Assembly (NCBI GenBank): GCA_024226315.1
Contig: JAAELT010000332.1
Location: 21,295 to 85,294 of the forward strand
Source of the DNA: a bacterium
GTDB taxonomy: Bacteria > Acidobacteriota > Thermoanaerobaculia > Multivoradales > J023
DNA length: 64,000 bases
Reading direction: 5' to 3'
The translations under genes were made by a program, and so were the position numbers. Shown one piece after another: positions 25,262 through 36,266 of this stretch. A model generated the notes under the pieces. It saw only the letters and a program-made list of their open reading frames with translations, searched no databases and was not told the DNA's origin. How positions within the stretch are numbered: the first letter of the stretch is position 1; every line of letters begins with the position of its first letter.

Positions 25262-25887
25262 TTCGCCTGGCGCTGCCCAAGGGGCGCAATCTCGAGATTG
25301 CGCTTGCCGCCTTCCGCGCCGCGGGGATCGGTCTCGACGGCCTGGAGGTCAAGGACCGCCGGCTGCGCATCGAGTTCCCGGACGACGGCCTCGAAGTGCT
25401 GCTGCTCAAGGACTGGGACCTGCCGCTCTACGTCCAGTACGGCATCGCCGACTGCGGCGTGGTGGGCTCGGACGTGCTGGAGGAGGTCGACGGCGACCTG
25501 CTGACCCCGGCCCGCTTCGCCGACGGCCACTGCCGCATGTCGCTGATCGGTCGCGAAGGCTCGATGCCGGGGCCGGGAGAGCAGGTGCGACTGGTGTCGA
25601 AGTACCCGCTCACCGCCCGCAAGGTGCTGGCCGATCGGTCGTGGGGCGCCGAGGTGCTGAAACTGGGCGGCTCGGTGGAGCTGGGGCCGTTGCTCGACCT
25701 GGCGGAGGTGGCGCTCGACATCGTGCAGACCGGGCGTACCCTGCGCGACAATCACCTGGTGGAGCTCGAGGTGGTGCGTCAGGTCCAGCCCTGCCTGGTG
25801 GTCAACCGCTCCGCGTACCAGCTGTACCGCGGGGAGCTCAATCGCTGGCTCGACCGTTTCGAGGCGGCGGGGGTGGTGGAATCATGA
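25258..25887 (+). CDS. hisG: ATP phosphoribosyltransferase, short form
   Basis: The 209-residue enzyme joins ATP and PRPP in the first step of histidine synthesis. It begins IRLALPKGRN and contains VQYGIADCGVVGSDVL near 60 and the PRPP-binding stretch ALDIVQTGRTLRDN near 158. It lacks the C-terminal regulatory ACT-like domain of long HisG, which explains the preceding hisZ. A mobile short palindromic repeat lies between its end and hisD. Confidence 0.95.
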   Translation: MIRLALPKGRNLEIALAAFRAAGIGLDGLEVKDRRLRIEFPDDGLEVLLLKDWDLPLYVQYGIADCGVVGSDVLEEVDGDLLTPARFADGHCRMSLIGREGSMPGPGEQVRLVSKYPLTARKVLADRSWGAEVLKLGGSVELGPLLDLAEVALDIVQTGRTLRDNHLVELEVVRQVQPCLVVNRSAYQLYRGELNRWLDRFEAAGVVES

Positions 25888-25890
25888 AGA

Positions 25891-25929
25891 GAATCCCCCC
25901 TCGATCCCCCCTTTTCCAAAGGGGGGAAG
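25891..25929. repeat. Interspersed palindromic repeat, copy 1
   Basis: A 39-base element with C6...TTT/AAA...G6 hairpin arms sits between hisG and hisD. Its reverse complement differs at two positions from the element at 46398-46435. Translated, this kind of element reads IPPRSPLFQRG. It is dispersed rather than tandem. Confidence 0.8.
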
Positions 25930-25933
25930 CAAG

Positions 25934-27214
<1,281 letters not shown>

Positions 27215-27221
27215 GGGCGTC

Positions 27222-28319
27222 ATGGTATCCACGGTGCGAAAGAGGGCCCAGCTCGATCCGGCGCGCATGGTGCGCGAGGAGCTGCGGCAGCTCTCCGCCT
27301 ACCACCTCGACCGTACGCCCTGCCGTTTCAAGCTCGATCAGAACGAGATGCCGTTCGATCTGCCGCGGCCGGTCAAGCAGCGGGTGGTCGAGTCGCTGGC
27401 CGACCGCTGCTGGGGCGCCTACCCGGATTTCAACTCCGACCGCCTGCGCGCCGTGATCGGTGACTGGCAGGGGTGGCCGGCCGAGGGCGTGCTGCTGGGC
27501 AACGGCTCGGGCGAGCTGCTCGCCCTCACCGTCGAGGCGGTGACGCGTGCCGGCGACGAGGTGCTCGGCACGCTGCCGAGCTTCAGCCTCTACAAGCTGC
27601 TGGTGCTGCGGGCCGGCGCCGTGCCCCGCTTTCTGGCGCCGCGGCCTGATCTGGCGATGCCGACGGAAGAGCTGGAGCGCGAGATCGAGCGCGACCCGGA
27701 GCGGCCGCTGATCCTGTGCTCGCCCAACAACCCGACCGGCGAAGCGGTAACGCCGGAAGCTCTCGAACGGCTTCTGGAGCGTCTCGAGGCGCCGCTGCTG
27801 CTCGATAACGCCTACGACGAGTTCTGCCGCCACGACTACCGGCCGCTGCTGGCGCGCCACCGTCACCTGGCGATCTTCCGCACCCTTTCGAAGGCCTGGG
27901 CCATGGCGGCCTGGCGGCTCGGCTACCTGCTCGCCGATCCCGACCTGGTGACCGAGCTGATCAAGGTCAAGCTGCCCTACAACCTGGGCTTCGCCAGCGC
28001 CCGGGCGGCCGAGGCGGCGCTGGCGTCGAGCACCGCCGTCGACCGGCGGGTGCGGGCGGTGATCGGGCGCCGCGCGCAGTGGACGCGAATGCTGGCGTCG
28101 GCGGGCTTCGAGGTCTTCCCGTCGGAGGCCAACTTCCTGATGGTCCGCCACGCACGAGCCGAGGAGCTGCGCCGGGGCCTCGAGGAGCGGAGCATCCGGG
28201 TGCGCGATGTCAGCTACTACCCGGGCCTGGCCGGCTGCTTCCGTATCGCGATCGGCAGCGGCGCCGCCCTGCGTGCCACCCGGCAAGCGGTGGCTGGGAT
28301 TCTGAACGAGGCACGATGA
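27222..28319 (+). CDS. hisC: Histidinol-phosphate aminotransferase
   Basis: The 365-residue PLP enzyme (fold type I) has the family features: KLDQNEMPFDLP near 40, the PLP contacts LLGNGSGELL near 88 and SPNNPTGEAV near 168, LLDNAYDEF near 193 and the PLP lysine in TLSKAWAMAAWRLGYL near 224. It converts imidazole-acetol phosphate to histidinol phosphate. ATG 27222 begins just after the hisD stop. Confidence 0.94.
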   Translation: MVSTVRKRAQLDPARMVREELRQLSAYHLDRTPCRFKLDQNEMPFDLPRPVKQRVVESLADRCWGAYPDFNSDRLRAVIGDWQGWPAEGVLLGNGSGELLALTVEAVTRAGDEVLGTLPSFSLYKLLVLRAGAVPRFLAPRPDLAMPTEELEREIERDPERPLILCSPNNPTGEAVTPEALERLLERLEAPLLLDNAYDEFCRHDYRPLLARHRHLAIFRTLSKAWAMAAWRLGYLLADPDLVTELIKVKLPYNLGFASARAAEAALASSTAVDRRVRAVIGRRAQWTRMLASAGFEVFPSEANFLMVRHARAEELRRGLEERSIRVRDVSYYPGLAGCFRIAIGSGAALRATRQAVAGILNEAR

Positions 28320-28355
28320 TGCTGGAGGAGACCTGATGATCCTGGAACAGCCTTC

Positions 28356-28958
28356 ATGAGCCGACGACACGCCCGCATCGTGCGCGACACCGCCGAGACG
28401 AAGATCCGCCTGGCCGTCGATTTGGATGGCGGCAACAGGTCCATCGACGTGCCCAACGGCTTCTTCGGCCACATGCTCGACGCGCTGGCCACCCACGGCG
28501 GCCTGGGACTCCAGATCGAAGCCCGTGGCGACACCCACGTCGACCTCCACCACACTGTGGAGGACGTCGGCATCTGCCTGGGGAAGGCACTGCGCGAGGC
28601 CCTCGGCGACCGTCGCGGCATCGTCCGCTTCGCCCACGCCTACGCGCCGCTCGACGAGGCCCTGGCACGGGCGGTGGTCGACGTCTCGGGACGCGGCTTC
28701 CTGGCCTGCCGACTGCCGGAGGAGGTCGAGCGCATGTGGATCACCCCGGAGCTCCCGGTGACTCTCCTGGTCGACTTCTTCCACGCCCTGGCCGACAACG
28801 CCCGCCTGACCCTGCACCTGGAGGTGCTCACCGGGCGCAACGGTCACCATGCCGCCGAGGCACTCTTCAAGGCCGCGGCACTGGCGTTGCGCGCGGCCTT
28901 CGCGCTGCGCGCCGGCGAGCGCGACGTGCCGAGCACCAAGGGGACGCTGACGGTATGA
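28356..28958 (+). CDS. hisB: Imidazoleglycerol-phosphate dehydratase
   Basis: The 200-residue Mn2+-dependent enzyme shows two metal-binding repeats: HTVEDVGICLGKAL preceded by HVDLH near 66, and NGHHAAEALFKAAA near 166. FFGHMLDALATHG near 36 and a C-terminal STKGTL complete the signature. It is the monofunctional form without the histidinol phosphatase domain, so that activity must come from another gene not visible in this operon. Confidence 0.95.
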   Translation: MSRRHARIVRDTAETKIRLAVDLDGGNRSIDVPNGFFGHMLDALATHGGLGLQIEARGDTHVDLHHTVEDVGICLGKALREALGDRRGIVRFAHAYAPLDEALARAVVDVSGRGFLACRLPEEVERMWITPELPVTLLVDFFHALADNARLTLHLEVLTGRNGHHAAEALFKAAALALRAAFALRAGERDVPSTKGTLTV

Positions 28959-28968
28959 AGGTCTGGGC

Positions 28969-29595
28969 ATGAGTAAGGCAACCGTCATCGACGCCGGGAT
29001 CGGCAATCTCGACAACCTGGCCCGCGCCCTGCGTCACGTCGGCGCCGAGTGCGAAGTGACCACGGATGCCGAGACGGTCGCCACCTCGCGCTGCCTGGTG
29101 CTGCCCGGCGTCGGCGCCTTCCGGCCGCCGCGCGAGGCACTGCGTGGCGCGCTCGAGGACGCCCTGCGCCACGCCCTCGATCGGGGCGCCTGGCTGCTCG
29201 GCATCTGCGTCGGCTATCAGCTGCTGTTCGAGCGCGGCGAAGAGTTCGGCGTCACCGACGGGCTGGGCCTTCTGCCGGGCACCATCACCCGCCTGCCGGG
29301 CGGTGTGCCGCTGCCGCACATCGGCTGGAACGCCCTCCACGACGAACGCGATCATCCGCTGTTCGAGGGCGTGCCCGCCGGCAGCTACTTCTACTTCGTG
29401 CACAGCTTCGCGCCGCTGGCGGCGCCGAACGGGACCGCCTTGGCGCTGACGACACACGGTGCCCGCTTTGTCGCCGTTGCCGGGCGCGACCGAGTGATGG
29501 GCACGCAGTTCCACCCCGAAAAGAGCGGCGCGGCAGGTCTGCGGCTGCTCGCCAACTTCCTCGGTCTATCTCATGCAGTTGATTCCGGCAATTGA
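28969..29595 (+). CDS. hisH: Imidazole glycerol phosphate synthase, glutaminase subunit
   Basis: The 208-residue class I glutamine amidotransferase has the nucleophile Cys in LLGICVGYQLLFE near 82 and the His-Glu pair in GTQFHPEKSG near 180. It supplies ammonia to HisF. Its 3' end overlaps hisA by 23 bases in a different frame. Confidence 0.95.
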   Translation: MSKATVIDAGIGNLDNLARALRHVGAECEVTTDAETVATSRCLVLPGVGAFRPPREALRGALEDALRHALDRGAWLLGICVGYQLLFERGEEFGVTDGLGLLPGTITRLPGGVPLPHIGWNALHDERDHPLFEGVPAGSYFYFVHSFAPLAAPNGTALALTTHGARFVAVAGRDRVMGTQFHPEKSGAAGLRLLANFLGLSHAVDSGN

Positions 29596-30295
29596 CCTCC
29601 GTCACGGCGAGGTGGTGCGGCTGGCCCAGGGGGACGACGGCCGGCGCAAGACCTACGGCCTCGATCCCCGCGAGGTGCTGCGGGGGTACGCCGAGGCCGG
29701 CGTCCGGCTCGTGCACGTGGTCGATCTCGACGCCGCCTTCGGCGAGAAGCCGCAGCGGGATCTCATCGCCGAGCTGGCGGCGGGAGAGACCGCGATCGAG
29801 CTCGGCGGCGGCCTGGCGGGCGTCATGGGCGTCGCCTGGGCGCTCGAGGCCGGGTGCCGGCGGGTGATCCTCGGGTCGATCGTGGCGCGCGACTTCGACG
29901 CCTTCCTGCAGATCGTTCGCGCCTTCCCCGGCCGCGTGGTGCCGGCGCTCGAGGTGGCGGCCGGCAAGCTGCGGATCTCCGGCTGGCGCGAGGAGGCCCG
30001 GCCGTCGCCCGAGTCCGTCGCCCGGCGGCTGCGCGGGCTCGACTGCCCGGCGGTGCTGGTCACCGACGTCGAGCGCGACGGCACGCTCGAGGGCCCCAAC
30101 CTGGAGTTGGCGCGCCACATGGCGGCCGATACCGGCATCCCGTCACTGCTCTCGGGCGGCGTCCAGTCGCTCGACGACCTGCGGGCCGCCTCGAAGGTGC
30201 CCGAGATCGCCGGCGCGATCGTCGGCAAGGCGCTCTACGAAGGCCGCTTCACCGTCGGCGAGGCGCTCGTCGCGTGCCGGGGAGGTGTGAGGTGA
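29573..30295 (+). CDS. hisA: Phosphoribosylformimino-AICAR ribotide isomerase
   Basis: The 240-residue half-barrel pair protein has the two catalytic Asp residues: Asp8 in PAIDLRHGEVVRL and the other in VTDVERDGTLEGPN near 164-170. GGGLAGVMGV near 83 and LSGGVQSLDDL near 190 bind phosphate. A separate trpF exists here, so a dual HisA/TrpF (PriA) role is not needed. The start lies inside hisH and the stop overlaps hisF by GTGA. Confidence 0.94.
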   Translation: MQLIPAIDLRHGEVVRLAQGDDGRRKTYGLDPREVLRGYAEAGVRLVHVVDLDAAFGEKPQRDLIAELAAGETAIELGGGLAGVMGVAWALEAGCRRVILGSIVARDFDAFLQIVRAFPGRVVPALEVAAGKLRISGWREEARPSPESVARRLRGLDCPAVLVTDVERDGTLEGPNLELARHMAADTGIPSLLSGGVQSLDDLRAASKVPEIAGAIVGKALYEGRFTVGEALVACRGGVR

Positions 30296-31062
30296 ACACC
30301 GGATTGACCTGCCGCGTCATCCCCTGCCTCGACGTACGGGACGGGCGGGTGGTGAAGGGCGTCAAGTTCGAGAACCTGCGCGACCTCGGAGACCCGGCGG
30401 AGGCGGCGGCGCGCTACGCCGAGCAGGGGGCCGACGAGATCGTGTTTCTCGACGTCACCGCCTCCCACGAGGAGCGCGACGCGGACCGCGACTGGATCCG
30501 GCGCACCGCCGAGCAGGTGTTCATCCCGCTCTCGGTCGGCGGCGGCGTACGGCGGGTGGAGGACGCCGAGCGGCTGCTGCGCTCCGGCGCCGACAAGGTG
30601 GGGCTCAACACCTCGCCGATCGACCGTCCGGAGCTGCTCGACGAGCTCGCCCGGCGCTTCGGCAGCCAGTGCGTGGTGCTGTCCGTCGACGCGCTGCGCA
30701 AGCCGGAGGGCTGGGAGGTGGTGACCCACGGCGGCCGCAGGCCGCGCGGGCTCGACGCCGTCGAGTGGATCGTCGAGGGCGTCGAGCGTGGCGCCGGCGA
30801 GATCCTGCTCACCTCGATCGACAGCGACGGCACGCTGGACGGCTACGACCTCGAGCTGCTCCGAGCAGTCTGCGCCCGCGTCGACGTGCCGGTGATCGCC
30901 TCCGGCGGCGCCGGCCGCCCCGAGCACCTGGCCGCCGCGCTCGAAGCCGGCGCCGCGGCGGTGCTGGCGGCGTCGATCTTCCACGAGAACACCTACACCG
31001 TGGGCGAAGTCAAGGCCGAGCTGGCAAACCGCGGATTCCCGATGCGAGAGGTGAATGGATGA
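30292..31062 (+). CDS. hisF: Imidazole glycerol phosphate synthase, cyclase subunit
   Basis: The 256-residue TIM barrel carries the catalytic Asp residues in IPCLDVRDGRVVKG (Asp11) and LTSIDSDGTLDGYD near 130, plus SVGGGVRRVEDA near 81 and ASGGAGRPEHL near 202 for phosphate binding. It makes IGP and AICAR. GTG 30292 overlaps the hisA stop; its TGA overlaps hisI. Confidence 0.96.
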   Translation: MNTGLTCRVIPCLDVRDGRVVKGVKFENLRDLGDPAEAAARYAEQGADEIVFLDVTASHEERDADRDWIRRTAEQVFIPLSVGGGVRRVEDAERLLRSGADKVGLNTSPIDRPELLDELARRFGSQCVVLSVDALRKPEGWEVVTHGGRRPRGLDAVEWIVEGVERGAGEILLTSIDSDGTLDGYDLELLRAVCARVDVPVIASGGAGRPEHLAAALEAGAAAVLAASIFHENTYTVGEVKAELANRGFPMREVNG

Positions 31063-31682
31063 TCGATCCCGATTCGTTGACCTACGACGACCGCGGCCTG
31101 CTGCCGGTGATCGCCCAGGACGAGGCGACCGGCGCTGTGCTGATGATGGCCTGGGCCGACCGCGAGGCGGTGACGCTGACGGGCGAGACCGGTCTGGCGC
31201 ACTTCTGGAGCCGCTCGCGGCAGGAGCTGTGGAAGAAGGGCGGCACCTCCGGCAACACCCTCGAGGTGGTGGAGATGCTCGCCGACTGCGATCGCGACAC
31301 CCTGCTGCTGAGGGTGCGGCCCGCCGGCCCGGCGTGCCACCGCGGCACCCGCACCTGCTTCGAACCCAACGCCGCGAAGCTGGAGCTCGGCTGGCTGTGG
31401 CGGGTGCTGGAAGATCGTCGTGCTTCTGGAGACGCAGAGTCGAGCTACACCGCCCGCCTACTGGCCGAGGGACTGCCGCGGATCGCCCAGAAGGTGGGCG
31501 AGGAGGCGGTCGAGACGGTGATCGCGTCGCTCACCTCGGAGCCGGACGATCACGGCGCCCTGGTGGCCGAGGGGGCAGACCTGCTCTACCACCTGCTCGT
31601 CCTGCTGCTGGCCACCGGCGCCCGCCCGGAGCGCCTGGCGGCCGAGCTGCGCGACCGACATCAAGGGGGAGGTGGAGAGTGA
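31059..31682 (+). CDS. hisI: Bifunctional phosphoribosyl-AMP cyclohydrolase / phosphoribosyl-ATP pyrophosphatase
   Basis: The 207-residue protein fuses HisI and HisE. Residues 1-115 have FWSRSRQELWKKGGTSGN and the zinc Cys segment CHRGTRTCF. Residues 125-207 are the pyrophosphatase helix bundle, with PRIAQKVGEEAVETVIAS near 147 and ADLLYHLLVLL near 179. It performs steps two and three of the pathway. Both ends overlap neighbours by four bases, and its GTGA junction leads straight into trpE. Confidence 0.95.
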   Translation: MIDPDSLTYDDRGLLPVIAQDEATGAVLMMAWADREAVTLTGETGLAHFWSRSRQELWKKGGTSGNTLEVVEMLADCDRDTLLLRVRPAGPACHRGTRTCFEPNAAKLELGWLWRVLEDRRASGDAESSYTARLLAEGLPRIAQKVGEEAVETVIASLTSEPDDHGALVAEGADLLYHLLVLLLATGARPERLAAELRDRHQGGGGE

Positions 31683-33135
31683 CCGTCACCGAGCAGAGAG
31701 CCGGCGCCCGCCGCGCGGTGGTGCACGTGCGCGAGTTCCTGGCCGACAGCCTGACGCCGCTCGCCGTCTACCGCCGCCTGGCCGACATCTCGCCAGTCCG
31801 CTTCCTGCTCGAGAGCGTCACCGGCGGCGAGCAGGTGTCGCGCTTCAGCTTCCTCGGTGCCGGGCCGAGCGAGCTCCTGCGCCTCTACGACGACCGGCTC
31901 GAGCTCGAGCGCGACGGCCAGCGACAGGCGCTTCCCGGCGGGCCGCTGGTGGCGCTGCGGCGGGTGCTGAGCTCGATCCGCAGCGAGCGCGGGCCGATAC
32001 CGATGACCGGTGGCTACGTCGGCTTCTTCGGCTACGACATGGTCCGTCTGATCGAGAAGCTGCCGTCCAAGCCGCCCGACCCGTTCGATCTGCCGATCGC
32101 CGTCATCGGCCGCTTCGACACCCTGGTGGTTTTCGACCACGCCCAGCAGCGGGTGCTGGCGATCGCCAACGAGATCGAGGGCGAGACCACGGTGGCGTCG
32201 GCTGAGCGCCACCTTGATCGCCTGTCGCGCATGCTCACAGCCGACGGCGGCACCCGGGCGGTGGCCATGCCGATCGAGAGGCGCTCCCGCTCCCGCCGGG
32301 CCGGGCCGGCCAGCCTCGACGGCGCTGCCTACCGCGCCGCGGTGCGCCGCGCCAAGGAATACATCAGGGCGGGCGATATCTTTCAGGTGGTCCTGGCCCG
32401 CCGCTGGACGCTGCCCGAGTCCCCTGGCCCGCTGGCCCTCTACCGCGCCCTGCGGATGATCAACCCGAGCCCCTACATGGTCCTGCTCGAGCTGCCCGAC
32501 GCCACCCTGGTGAGCACCTCGCCCGAAATGCTGGTGCGCAAGGAGGGTTACAAGGTGGCGACCCGCCCGATCGCCGGCACCCGGCCGCGCGGCGCCGACG
32601 CCGAAGGCGACCGCCGCCTGGCCGAGGACATGACGAACGATCCCAAGGAGCGTGCCGAGCACGTGATGCTGGTCGACCTCGGGCGCAACGACCTCGGCAA
32701 GGTCGGCGCGCCGGGCACCGTGCGGGTGGCGAGCTTCATGGAAGTGGAGCGCTACAGCCACGTCATGCACCTGGTGTCGAATGTCGAAGCCGACCTCGAC
32801 TCGCGGCACGACGGCCTCGACGCGCTGCTCGCCTGCTTTCCCGCCGGTACGCTGTCCGGCGCGCCCAAGATTCGCGCCATGGAGATCATCGACGAGCTCG
32901 AGCCCGAAGCCCGCGGTCCCTACGGCGGCGCCATCGGCTATTTCTCGTTCTCGGGCGACCTCGATTCGTGCATTACCATCCGCACCCTGGTCGAGCGCGG
33001 TGGCGAGACTTCGGTCACCGCCGGCGCCGGCATCGTCGCTGATTCCGATCCGGAAGCCGAGGAGCGCGAGACCGAGAACAAGGCGGCCGGGCTGATGGCC
33101 GCCGTCGAGCTGGCCAAACACCTGGAGGCCGATCC

Positions 33136-33139
<4 letters not shown>
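31679..33139 (+). CDS. trpE: Anthranilate synthase component I
   Basis: The 486-residue enzyme makes anthranilate from chorismate. The N-terminal tryptophan feedback site is present (FLLESVTGGEQVSRFSFLG in the expected LLES...R-S layout). The catalytic part has RPIAGTRPRG near 300, FPAGTLSGAPKIRAME near 392 and YGGAIGYFSF near 420. GTG 31679 overlaps the hisI stop, so the his and trp genes are translationally linked here. Confidence 0.96.
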
Positions 33140-33776
<637 letters not shown>

Positions 33777-33780
<4 letters not shown>

Positions 33781-34790
33781 GTCAGGCCCACGACGCCCTG
33801 CGCTGCTGGCTGGCGCGCGAAGACCTGAGCCGGGCGGAGACCGCGGAGCTCTTTGGCTCTCTGATGGACGGCGAGCTGTCAGAAGCGATGAAGGCGGCCA
33901 TGCTGGTGGCGCTGGCAATGAAGGGCGAGGCGCCGTCGGAGATCGCCGGTGCCGCCCAGGCGATGCGCCAGCGGGTGATTCCGATTCCGCACGACGTCGA
34001 GCGCGTCGTCGACACCTGCGGCACCGGCGGCGACGGCAAGGGCACCTTCAACATCTCGACCGCCGCGGCGCTGGTGGCGGCTGCGGCCGGGGTAAAGGTC
34101 GCCAAGCACGGCAACCGCTCGGTGTCGAGCCGCTCGGGCTCAGCCGACGTGCTCGCCGCGCTCGGCGTTCCGATCGACACCACCCCCGAGCAGGCCGGCC
34201 GGGCGCTGGGCGACATCGGCATCGCCTTCCTGTTCGCCCCCAGGCTGCATCCGGCGATGAAAGAGGTCATGCCGGTGCGCAAGGAGCTGGGCGTGCGCAC
34301 GCTGTTCAACGTCCTGGGCCCGCTCACCAATCCGGCGGGAGCGCGGCGCCAGGTGATGGGGGTCTACGCGGCCCACCTGGTCGAGGTCATCGCGCGGGTG
34401 CAGCTCGAGCTCGGCTGCGAGCACGCCCTGGTGGTCCACGGTGCCGACGGGCTCGACGAGATCACCACCACCGGCGTTACCCATGTCGCCGAGGTTCGCC
34501 GCGGCGAGATCAGCGTGTACGACCTGGACCCGGCCGACCTGGGTGTGGAGCGCGCCCGCCCGGACGACCTGCTCGGCGGTTCGCCGGAGGAGAACGCCGA
34601 GCTACTGCGCGGCGTCTTCGGCGGCGCGGCGGGGCCGCTGGCGGACGTCACCGCCGTCAACGCCGCGGCGGCGCTCTACGTCGGTGGCCTGGCCGGCGAC
34701 CTGGCCTCCGGCGTCACCGCCGCCCGGCAGGCGCTGGCGTCGGGCGCAGCGGCCGACAAGCTGGAGCAACTGCGGTCGTTCGGGAGCTGA
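33777..34790 (+). CDS. trpD: Anthranilate phosphoribosyltransferase
   Basis: The 337-residue enzyme couples anthranilate to PRPP. The PRPP loop is DTCGTGGDGKGTFNIST near 79; KHGNRSVSSRSGSADVLAAL near 105 (split as KHGNR and SGSAD) and FAPRLHPAMK near 150 line the active site. NVLGPLTNPAG near 178 is also diagnostic. ATG 33777 overlaps the trpG stop. Confidence 0.96.
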
Positions 34791-34823
34791 CTTCGGATAT
34801 CCTTGGATCAGGAGAACGAGACC

Positions 34824-35621
34824 GTGAGCCCTACCCAGGTCGCCGACATCCTCGTCCAGATCGTCGAAAGACGCCGGCAGCGGATGGCGGAGGCACGCGC
34901 CAAGCAAACCTTCACCGAGCCGCCGCGAAGGCCCGTGGTCCAGACCGCGGGCACCAATGACTTCCTCGCCGCGTTGTCGGCCCAGCGGGGCCGGGCGGTG
35001 ATCGCCGAGATCAAGATGGGCTCGCCGAGCCTGGGCTCGCTCGAAGGTCGCTTCGAGCCGCTACAGCAGGCCCGGGCCTATGCCGAGAACGGTGCCGTGG
35101 CGTTGTCGGTGGTGGTCGAACCGGACTTCTTCCACGGCAGTTACGAGCTGCTGGCCGCCTGTACGGACGCCTCCGGACTGCCGGCCGTGGCCAAGGACTT
35201 CATCGTCGATCCGTTGCAGCTCCAGTGGGCCAAGCGGGCCGGCGCCTCGGCCGTTCTGCTGATCGCCGCGCTCTACAGCTACCAGGAGCTCAAGGAGTAC
35301 GCTCGTCTGGCGCGTAGCTACGGCATGGTGCCACTGATCGAGACCCACGAGCTGCCGGACCTGATGAAGCTCGGCGACGACGTCTGGGAGCTGGTGGGCG
35401 TCAACAACCGGAATCTCCGCACCTTCGAAGTCGAGATCACCACGTCGCTGGCGCTCCTGCCGAGCCTGCCGCCGGGTGCCATGAAGGTGTCGGAGAGCGG
35501 CATCCATTCGGCCGACGCCATCGGCACGCTCGCCGGTGCCGGATTCGACGCCTACCTGATCGGTGAGGCCCTGCTGCTCGCCGACGACCCGGAAGCGAAG
35601 CTGGCGGAGCTTCTCAGCTGA
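34824..35621 (+). CDS. trpC: Indole-3-glycerol-phosphate synthase
   Basis: GTG 34824 was preferred over an upstream TTG at 34803 because AGGAGA lies 9 bases before it. The 265-residue TIM barrel has IAEIKMGSPS near 60 with the substrate Lys, VAKDFIVDP near 119 with the general-acid Lys, LIETHELPDL near 169 and VGVNNRNLRTF near 190. Two usually conserved positions differ: KMGSPS instead of KKASPS, and VVVEPDFFHGS instead of VLTEP. These look tolerable. Spacing from trpD is 33 bases. Confidence 0.93.
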   Translation: MSPTQVADILVQIVERRRQRMAEARAKQTFTEPPRRPVVQTAGTNDFLAALSAQRGRAVIAEIKMGSPSLGSLEGRFEPLQQARAYAENGAVALSVVVEPDFFHGSYELLAACTDASGLPAVAKDFIVDPLQLQWAKRAGASAVLLIAALYSYQELKEYARLARSYGMVPLIETHELPDLMKLGDDVWELVGVNNRNLRTFEVEITTSLALLPSLPPGAMKVSESGIHSADAIGTLAGAGFDAYLIGEALLLADDPEAKLAELLS

Positions 35622-35624
35622 CCG

Positions 35625-36266
35625 ATGAGGCCGAGAGTCAAGATCTGCGGCGTGACCTCGAAGGAGGAAGCGCTGCTGGCCGCCGACCTGGGAGCGGACT
35701 TCGTGGGGCTCAACTTCTACCCGCCGAGCCCTCGCTATCTGGAGCCCTCCCCGGCCGCTGAGATCGCGGACGCGGTGCGTGGCAAGGCGCGGGTGGTGGG
35801 CGTCTTCGTCGATCGCCCGCGGCGAGAGGTGGAGGAGATCGACCGCCGGGTGGGCCTCGACCTGCTGCAGTTCCACGGCGACGAGACGCCCGAGGACGTG
35901 CGGCCGTTCGCGGCGCGCGCGGTCAAGGCCCTGCGTGTGCTCGGCCGCGTCGACGCGGCCGAGCTGGCGCCTTTCGAGGGGCTCTGGGGCGTGCTGATCG
36001 ACGCCAAGCACCCGCGCCTCTACGGCGGCACCGGCGAGTCCTGGCGCTTCGAGTCGCTACGCGACGCCGGCTCTGGCCTCCCGCACCGTACCTTCATCGC
36101 CGGGGGCCTGGCGCCCGGCAACGTGGGTGCCGCGATCGCCGCGGCGCGTCCCTATGGCATCGACCTGTGCTCCGGAGTCGAAGCCGGACCAGGAAAGAAA
36201 GATCCCGAGCTGCTCCGGCGGCTCTTCGAGGAGATACGAGATGGCGAGACCTCGACTGCGGCCTGA
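35625..36266 (+). CDS. trpF: Phosphoribosylanthranilate isomerase
   Basis: The 213-residue barrel begins with RVKICGVTSKEEA, holding the catalytic Cys, and has LLQFHGDETPE near 85, the catalytic Asp in VLIDAKHPRLYGGTG near 125 and IAGGLAPGNV near 156 for phosphate. Its last 26 bases overlap trpB in another frame. Three bases separate it from trpC. Confidence 0.95.
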   Translation: MRPRVKICGVTSKEEALLAADLGADFVGLNFYPPSPRYLEPSPAAEIADAVRGKARVVGVFVDRPRREVEEIDRRVGLDLLQFHGDETPEDVRPFAARAVKALRVLGRVDAAELAPFEGLWGVLIDAKHPRLYGGTGESWRFESLRDAGSGLPHRTFIAGGLAPGNVGAAIAAARPYGIDLCSGVEAGPGKKDPELLRRLFEEIRDGETSTAA